NCBI GenBank assembly: GCA_001683735.1
Contig: LUGG01000003.1
Coordinates: forward strand, 2,046,001 to 2,110,000
Direction of reading: 5' to 3'
DNA: 64,000 bases
Source of the DNA: Grifola frondosa
Taxonomy: Eukaryota > Basidiomycota > Agaricomycetes > Polyporales > Grifolaceae
Positions 56,445 through 64,000 of the stretch are shown one piece after another. The position numbers were made by a program, and so were the translations under genes. Within the stretch, counting starts at the first letter, position 1; every line of letters begins with the position of its first letter. The notes under the pieces are model-generated. The model worked only from the letters and a program-made list of their open reading frames with translations. It was not told the DNA's origin and did not search any database.

Positions 56445-57329
56445 GAGAGCAGATGGAGGAGGAAATTGGATATGACTGCTAGTGAATGAAGACGCAGTGA
56501 GTGAATTTGACAGGAGCGACGGCAGCATGTGCGGTTTTACGTGGAGCAGGCTGACAAGGCTAACATGAACGACGGCGATGTCGTCTGCGCCCGATGTCCA
56601 TGTCAGCCGTGCTACAAATTTGTTGCCTTGCGCAAGGTCGATCCCGTCCAACCTTCTGATCGAGATCACGTCGATGATCTCAGTCCAACCAGATCAGACA
56701 CCGTACAATATTAATGCGTCTGCAGCGCCGCATCTCCTGGAATCTAAGCTAGATTCGTCAGAAACTGCGGAACTGGATGGAACCCGTGCAGTCAGACGGT
56801 GTTCAGCGTGAGTCGAGTATTTACGCACACACTGCTTGCGATGTCAGAGTGATACGTCCAGCGCTCGCGACCCTTGTGGCATACTATGTCCAGACTCCGC
56901 GGCTGTGGTACTCAACGCCATAAACTATCATAAATCTCAATAAGCACAGAGACACATACGTCATAGATAAATAAGTACTTGCATGAAATCATATGAATGG
57001 TGCCAAGCTCCTAAAGATAGAAAACAGCACAGTCTTACTGATTTCGTGCCGGGAATCACATCATCCCTCACAGCGCGAGAAGACGTGAATATTCGCCCTA
57101 TTGAATGATGACTTGGCTTGACGGAGCACTGTTCCAGTGTTTCTCAGCACGCTCGTCATCTGAGTTGCTGCGCTTCGGCGAGTCTGTTTCGCCCGTCCCG
57201 CATCGAGGATTTACTCCGCCAATGTTCCAAATGTGCGCGGCAGCGCGATATTGACATAAGACGCAAGAGATACCAGTACACGCATTTCGCAGATGATTAG
57301 ACACTTTGGGCGATCGACGACTGCGAGCT
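56445..57329. other. Intergenic region
   Basis: Contains the promoter of the coiled-coil gene and the 3' flank of the aldo/keto reductase. No recognisable coding sequence. Confidence 0.4.
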
Positions 57330-58802
57330 TCACCAGCCGAGCTGCTCGTACGTCCAGCCAGACACCTTCCCCTTCGCATTCGCCTTGTTGCACAGGCGTT
57401 CGTTGCGGTCGAGTGCAAGATGCGCTTCACGTCCTCTGGGTCCAGCGTCGGCAGCTGGCGCAGAAGCCGATTAGTGGACATGCTCGCTACTATTACTTGG
57501 AGGACCTACGTCGAGGTTGTCCTTCTGGTGCTGCAAGTTGGAACTCTTAGGGACGACGGAAACGCCGCGCGCGAGGTGCCACGCCAGGACGACCTGGGCA
57601 GGTGTCACCTTATATTCTCCGCGAGTTCGACGACCGTCGGGTCTGTGCGAACGTTCTTGTAGCCTAGAGTGTCACAGCAATTAGCAGAATAGCCGATTGA
57701 TCTAGGAGAGACTCTAACCGGTTGGTGTGTATGCGGTGATGACTATGCCCTTCTTGTCGCAGAAGTCTTTCAAGTCTTGCTGAATCAGGTATGGGTGCAT
57801 CCTATCGAAAGGTGTAAGTGGAACAAAATCGACTAGCGGGTTCTTCTGCTCACTCTACTTGGTTGATCGCCGGTACAATCTTGGCCGTTGTCAAGAGCTT
57901 CTCGAGGCTAGCTGCACATCAGCACGAATTCTCGGCAACTCAAGACATGTCGGCGCTCACTTTTTGACCGAGAAATTGCTGACCCCGATCGCTTTTGCCC
58001 GTCCACTTTCATAGATCTTCTCCATTTCTGCCCAGGTCTCGTTGAAGGTGGGGCTGTCCACTACGATGGTTTGGCCCTCGGCATCCAAAGGCTCTGGGAC
58101 GTCCTCTGCAATGAATCTGAGCGCATATGTCGACAGAAATCCATAGAGTCTTGCTCACTATCATACAACGCGGCCTGTGGCCAGTGCATCAAGTACTGCC
58201 GAAACGTGAATATCAGTCCCGAGTTCGCCGAGACAAGGAGATCGACGAACCAGATCGACGTAATCGTATCCCAAGTTGTCGAGATCTCTTGGAAATACTT
58301 CTCCACCTGTCCTCCATGGCTCATACTGGTGGGCATTAATCAGACTCAGGAAGGTGTCTATCGTCGCTCCTAGATCAACTTACTGCAGTTTAGTCGTGAT
58401 CCAGATATCTTCTCTCGGAATTCCTGACAATCTAATGGCCCTGCCAGTGGCTTTCTCAGTCCCTAGAAATGACTGCCTCAGATGATGGAATTACACAAGA
58501 TTGTGGAACCTACCATAGATCCAAGCAGTGTCGATGAGCCTATATCCCGACTGTAGCGCTTGGTGAATCAGTACCAGCAGCGGACGCTACCCAGAGACTA
58601 TAGCCTCACTTTCAATGCAGTTAGCATCCAGGTTGTAGAATTTTCACGGTCTTCGGTTGTAATTCCACCCCATCCGCCGAGACCTTTGACAATGAGAACA
58701 CGACTGTGAGCTGAGGATGTTATAACTGGATGTAGATATCGATCATACCGACGGCGGGCATGGATCCCCTGTGTTTAGCTTGATCTTTGGGACTGAAGAC
58801 AT
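57330..58802 (-). CDS. Aldo/keto reductase (glycerol dehydrogenase-like)
   Basis: NADPH-dependent carbonyl reductase of the AKR superfamily, close to fungal GCY1/GLD-type enzymes. ATG at 58802 opens MSSVPKIKLNTGD. Motifs in order: GLGGWGGITTEDRE, SGYRLIDTAWIYG with the catalytic Asp and Tyr, GIPREDIWITTKL with the Lys, DYVDL spliced to YLMHWPQAAL with the His, GRAKAIGVSNFSVKKLE, INQVEVHPYLIQQDLKDFC, VVPKSSN, and the ending KGKVSGWTYEQLGW. Introns include GTTCGT..CAG inside DYVDLYLMHW and GTGAGC..CAG after ALYD. Three single-base corrections are needed: at about 58762-58766 (GDPMPAVG), 57609-57617 (AEKYKVTPAQ) and 57408-57416 (ILHLDRNERL). Confidence 0.88.
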
Positions 58803-59061
58803 GGTCATGAGGGTGAGGAAACCGGGATGCCATGAGTGAGTAGCTAGGAGCCATTATAAATATCTTTACAGGTCCCCTTACACATCCCAGGCCCCGCATT
58901 TCGGGCCTCGGATGCGGATGATGTGATTATAGACAAGTTTTCCGTATCCTCGGGAGCGTTCAGGTGTCGTCCGGATCGTGTCTTACCGTAGAACTTAAAA
59001 TCAATACCATCTCGGAGGTACAGCGAACCGCGTGACCAGGAGACGTACGGTAGAGGCTCAG

Positions 59062-59831
59062 TTAAGTTAGAGGGACTGCAATGCATTCCTCCTCTTCGTC
59101 GTCAAACCACCGCTCTTCGGCATCTCTATCGTTTTCTGCATCCCACCTTTCGTCCCAATCACCATATTATAGTCTATGGACTAGAGAAAACAAACATTAT
59201 TCTGTCGCGACACTGATTGCAGTGTACTAGGTATACGTACCTCGAGGGAGCCATAGATGAAACGCTCCCTGATTGAACGTAAGAACAGTGTTTGTGTTTC
59301 TTCAGGATTGTCCTCTTGCACTACGCTTTCTTGTTCTTCTTCATCGTCGCTCTCTCGTCCTCCTCAGGCAAGATTCGATTACTCAGCTTGCCGTCTCCGC
59401 ACATCGCGTATGCGCTCGGACTCGCGTTCCTCCTCGTAACCACCAGTAGCATTCCCAGCTTCCCGACGTGCGGCTTGAGGCTGCCAAGAACTCCCTCTCG
59501 ACCCAATCTCTTTCTTCTTCCCCCTCTTGTCCGGGCGTCTCTTCCGGGCCAGAGTGCAGGCCAAGTGGACTTCGCTTGTGAGAGACTGAGCTCGTGTGGA
59601 TTGGATTCTGTGTACCTGAGTCGTCGATTTCGGATTATCGGAATCACAGTACGTTGCTTTGGATGGTAGCGGCAGAAAAGGATAGCAAGAGGTGAGGAGG
59701 AAGCTGACGAAGGTGTCTTGATAGAAATTGCACGGTTCTCTGTCTGGGAAGGCTGGGTTCCTCTGGAAGGCCCAAAATGATAACAGAGCAGAGCCACTTG
59801 GAAGGTAGCTAGAAGACGGGATTGCAGCCAT
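59062..59831 (-). CDS. CCDC97-domain protein
   Basis: Related to coiled-coil domain-containing protein 97, a spliceosome-associated family. ATG at 59831 opens MAAIPSSSYLPSGSALLSFW. Recognisable family blocks are QRTVIPIIRNRRLRYTES, AKSTWPALWPGRDARTRGGR, GGYEEERESERIRDVRRRQA and QEDNPEETQTLFLRSIRERF. After a 45-nt intron come IDYN, DWDERWDAENDRDAEERWFD and the end DDEEEECIAVPLT. The blocks lie in different frames, so at least three single-base breaks are present, matching the rest of the window. The acidic C-terminus with ERWFDDEE is the most diagnostic part. Confidence 0.65.
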
Positions 59832-60385
59832 AGCCCTAGGAATTGAATATTCAATATCGACAAGGAAAGGTCGCTGAAGTAAAAGGGGGATGATGCTACA
59901 CAGATAGCGGGAATAGTATTAGACTAACTTGCAATATATAGATCGACTGTGAGTACTAGTTTATCGGTTTGTCTTGATATCAAATCCGAATAACCATTTC
60001 CAGTCTCGACCAAGCATATGACGGCCACAGAATGAAGAATTTGTACGCCACCGGTCCTTCGTTTTGTTTTCGTGACAGAAAGACTAGTATCAGATACTTG
60101 CCTTCGTATATGTCTCGTGTAGTTAATCTGCCTTGCTTGTAAATTTGGTTTTCGATGGTACTCAATGCAATTGAGTACTTATCAGAAATGCGCAAGCACG
60201 CTGAGCGATCAATCCATTTTTGGCAGCCTGTGGCTTGCTATCGCCTCGACCCGTGCACGACTGTTTCCGACTCATGTTTACCTCTCGTTTACTCTCTACT
60301 GTTGCAGCCCTCCCTTTCACACTGCACTTGGAGTACATCGAAATATATCGATCCCGCATACGCTAGCTTGCGACACACAGTTAAT
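59832..60385. other. Divergent intergenic region
   Basis: Between the CCDC97-domain gene (minus) and the ENT transporter (plus). Pyrimidine-rich leader sequence precedes the transporter ATG. Nothing else seen. Confidence 0.4.
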
Positions 60386-62074
60386 ATGCCGGGACATCGT
60401 CGTCGGAGTTCTTCATATGCTTCCGAAGCAGTTTATCATGCAATACCCCAGGCTCCTGTAGCGGCTAATGCTATCCCGTCCGCGACCCTCGCTAGACTTG
60501 GAACTGGAAGACGAGGAATTAAATATCGCTGAGGTGATTGTCGATAACTCGATTGCCGCAGAGAATGACCCGCGAATCCGCTGGATTCACTTCGTACTCG
60601 GTTGCGCTGTGCTACTACCATGGAACGGTACTTCCTCTCCGTCCTCTCCTCTCCGCTACTGGAGTACTAATTGATGTTTTATTCAGCCTTGATTACGGCA
60701 ACCCCATATTTTCTATCACGGATGGAAGGCTCGCCGCTCAAGAGTACATTCAGTTCCTACCTATCTACGACCTTCACTGCAGCAAACTTTTTATTTCTGG
60801 CCCACGCGACTGCCACGTCCAAGCAGGTCTGTTGTATTGTACGTTGGGTTTCACAGGCGAATGTGAACTTTGTGATTCCTGCAGTCCTCAATGACGCGAC
60901 GGGTCCTTCTGTCAATATCCTGGCTAGCCGTCCTGTCGTTCATGCTGACCATGAGTACATACATGCACCCACATCCCGGAATATTCTTTGCCTTTGTTCT
61001 ACTCAATGCTATTGCGCAAGCTGCTGCCGGTTCTTACCTCCAGACCGCTGTGGTCGCGATAGCGTCGCTCTTCGGACCTTCCGCTATGCAGGCCGTGATG
61101 TCAGGACAGGCCGCTGTCGGGGTTGCTGTCAGCGGCGTGCAGGTGCTTAGCGCTGCTGCATCTATGAGGGGATCCCCGGCTCCAGAAGTTGTCGTTGCCG
61201 AAACGAATCCGGAAGAGAACTCGGCTTTCATATTCTTTGGACTATCTACTCTATTCCTTATTGCTAGTGCAGCCATACACTCATGGCTTGTCAGTCTACC
61301 ATCATACAAGGCCATCGTGGAACAGACCAGTCTAGACAGACGGACAACTGCTCAGGAGAATGCAGGGCTGCTTGACGAACCGGGAAGTCTTAGTACAGAC
61401 ATAACGGATACAGGAAATTGCGTGAGAAAAACCATATTGTTCGGATTGCGAAGGTCAACTGGATCTATAATGTGGCTGTTGCTTATGTCTTTACGATAAC
61501 ATTGGTGCGTACCTGAAAATACCCTGCACATTGTCTGTGTAACATTGATATTTTATCCAGGCCGTGTTTCCCCCAATCACTATCTCTGTACAGCCCCACC
61601 AATCCCTCCTTCAGTCCGCTCCTTTTCAGTGCCACCCACTTTCTGGTCTTCAATATTGGCGACTTCCTCGGTCGCTACGTGTGCTCATTCCCTCGCGTCC
61701 TCATCTGGTCTGCCAATCGTCTCTTCGCGCTGTCTTTCGCACGCACACTTTTCATCCCACTATTCCTCATGTGTAACGTGCAAAGGGCATCTTCGCTACC
61801 CACATCCACCGCTTCTGGGCCCATCATCAACTCGGACATTCTATTCATGATCATATTGCTTTCATTTGGCCTTTCAAACGGATACGTGTCTAGCCTATGT
61901 ATGATGTCCGCACCGTCCGTGGCACACAATCCCCGACTCAAAGGACGCGTAGAGGACGTAGACGTTGCGGCTACTGTCGCAAGCTTCTGCTTGGTCGGTG
62001 GCTTAGCTATGGGGAGTTTGTTGAGTTTTGCAGTCAGGGCGGCGGTATGTGACTGCAATCCATTCAGAGAGTAA
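60386..62074 (+). CDS. Equilibrative nucleoside transporter (ENT/FUN26 family)
   Basis: Multi-pass nucleoside transporter, vacuolar or endosomal in yeast. ATG at 60386 opens MPGHRRRSSSYASEAVYHAI; then an acidic stretch LELEDEELNIAEVIVDNS and RIRWIHFVLGCAVLLPWN, the ENT TM1 signature. Next LITATPYFLSRMEGSPLKST, SWLAVLSFMLTMSTYMHPH, GSYLQTAVVAIASLFGP, QAVMSGQAAVGVAVSGVQVL (TM5-like), AKVNWIYNVAVAYVFTITL, AVFPPITISVQP and FLVFNIGDFLGRYVC (TM8 RxxxD-like region), ending in two more helices. Single-base breaks lie within 60455-60510, 61405-61432 and in the C-run 61594-61597. Introns after LLPWN, SKQ and FTITL are canonical. Confidence 0.88.
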
Positions 62075-62089
62075 CATCCATTTCTTCCA

Positions 62090-62440
62090 CTATGGGGACC
62101 CTTGAATTTGTTGTATTAGCAGCGAATATCCTGGTACAGTATCTGTAATCTTGCATATCGGACTTGGGGTAATTAGGCGATGGAGAAACACAAGTAGATG
62201 ATACCTTCAATTCTCGACGTGCCTTCTTCCCAAATGATTCAAAGACCCTAGGCGAATTTACTCGTAAAACATTCTCAAGGGGGAGAAATCTATGCTGTTG
62301 ATTCGTCATGCTGATTCTCGAAAGCGTAATTCACTTGATATACCATCTACGGCTCCCGCGTTCTTTCGAATCCACATTATCTTCGGGTATTCGTAATCTG
62401 GATGACAGCGATCAGTGCACCAAGATCCACCTGCAATTGT
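62090..62440 (-). CDS. Possible small gene, family unknown
   Basis: Minus-strand segments look coding: EYPKIMWIRKNAGAVDG, then in another frame NQQHRFLPLENVLRVNSPRV and FESFGKKARRELK. A GTATCA..CAAG intron joins the last of these to ITDTVPGYSLLIQQIQGSP and a stop at 62090. The pieces need one frame correction. It is tail-to-tail with the transporter, 15 bases apart. No family recognised and the start is unknown. Confidence 0.35.
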
Positions 62441-62752
62441 TCACATAAGTGTCATACAAAGCGATCCGAGTATGAACGCGATCCGAGCCATGATGAACTT
62501 TTCGAGAAGCCATGATCGTGGAAAGACGGAAGATTGAGCACTTATATTTGTACACTGTCGATTGATATCAGGCTCGGGATGTCCATAAAGGCAGAAAACG
62601 GGACACGCACCTAAACTATCCGGATCCCATTACACATCGTTGTCAAGAACTCGTCAATGTTCCGTCTACAGAACATACTTCAAGAACTGAAATCAGAACA
62701 CTCACATACAGCAATACACAACAATAGAAATGAGACATGGTTACGAGGGAGA

Positions 62753-63375
62753 TCAGGAAGGCAGCATTCCCCTAGGTGCCCCAGGAAGTCTGGGTGCAAT
62801 CTCCTTGGCTTGCGCGATTTGTCTGCGTTTGCGATGCTCTGCCAACCGCAGTGCAAATATATCACGGTGTAACGTGTACCGTTGGTGTGATGGCGTCGAT
62901 GGAGGAGAGACTGAAACAGGCGGGGACCAAGACCCAGGTGTCTTCTTGGTGTCTTTGCTCCCTTTCTCGGAATTCTTGTCCGTATTATCCTGGTCCTTAT
63001 CCTTTCCTTCATCCTTCTGATCCTTCGTGCTCTCCTTCTCCTTGGCCTTCTCCTGCTTCTTCTTCTGGCGCTCTTCCCACTCCTCCTTTACTTTCGCGAT
63101 CTCCTCCGCGCTGAGGCCCATTTTCTTCACTCCGCGCACCACGCCATCATCCGTGCTGCCCACCTGAACTTGCGAACCCAGGGTCTGTCAGATGGCTATC
63201 GCAGGAGTATAAGAAGTCCACTGTGTTGATTGTGGCGAGCACGGTTGTGGTTGGCTTATGGCAGATGTAACATGGCCGAGCCGTCCCTACCGCCTGCGAA
63301 AAGCAACATGTGAACGAGAATGGATTGCGATCTGGACGTGCTCACCCGTTTGTAGTACATATTCGTGAAAGACAT
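62753..63375 (-). CDS. VFA1: AAA-ATPase Vps4-associated protein 1
   Basis: Partner of Vps4 in ESCRT/endosomal sorting. ATG at 63375 gives MSFTNMYYKR, spliced (GTGAGC..GCAG) to a zinc-binding-like region ARPCYICHKPTTTVLATINT and VDFLYSCDSHLTDPGFA. Then GVVRGVKKMGLSAEEIAKVK, a Lys/Glu/Asp-rich stretch, and the conserved C-terminus RYTLHRDIFALRLAEHRKRR and AKEIAPRLPGAPRG. One base is missing at about 63169-63176, where DPGFA should pass into QVQVGSTDDG. Otherwise intact. Confidence 0.88.

Positions 63376-64000
<625 letters not shown>

Overview
The window is nuclear DNA of a filamentous basidiomycete, most likely an agaricomycete. Genes are dense, on both strands, and cut by many 45-65 nt GT-AG introns. 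Several families are typical of that group: the membrane-anchored GH9 glucanase, a spherulin-4-like secreted protein, a KDM3-type JmjC protein with a C-rich N-terminal domain, and clade-specific hypothetical proteins. No rRNA, tRNA, CRISPR array or bacterial-type operon was found.

Layout. 1-2.67 kb: no recognisable gene. 2.67-18.4 kb: an MFS transporter, a Ser/Thr-rich single-pass membrane protein, the PKA regulatory subunit, a ubiquitin-like-domain membrane protein, a spherulin-4-like protein, uracil phosphoribosyltransferase and the sulfite reductase flavoprotein. 18.9-36.6 kb: an accessory-flavoured stretch where two inverted copies of a protein-kinase-like gene and two direct copies of a P-loop ATPase gene are interspersed with GH9, a Gfo/Idh/MocA oxidoreductase, RRP8 and an unrecognised gene. 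37-51.3 kb: conserved nuclear and signalling genes (JmjC, SSK1, ARS2, ESF2). 51.37-53.63 kb: a repeat-built island of four hairpin modules inside inverted terminal repeats. 54-64 kb: a conserved hypothetical gene, a small coiled-coil protein, an aldo/keto reductase, a CCDC97-domain protein, an ENT-type nucleoside transporter, VFA1 and the start of glutathione-dependent formaldehyde dehydrogenase, cut by the window edge.

Two results stand out. First, the four hairpin modules at 51.4-53.4 kb share boundaries and loop, but each has its own stem sequence, matched on both arms; this is compensatory variation and no standard element class explains it. Second, almost every conserved gene, including housekeeping genes, needs one or more single-base frame corrections, often in short homopolymers. 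I read this as consensus error in the assembly, not as pseudogenes. CDS coordinates below span first to last supported codon and include introns.

Functionally, PKA-R and SSK1 belong to nutrient/cAMP and stress (HOG-type) signalling. RRP8 and ESF2 belong to ribosome biogenesis, ARS2 and JmjC to RNA and chromatin regulation, and sulfite reductase to sulfur assimilation. They are neighbours, not a pathway cluster.
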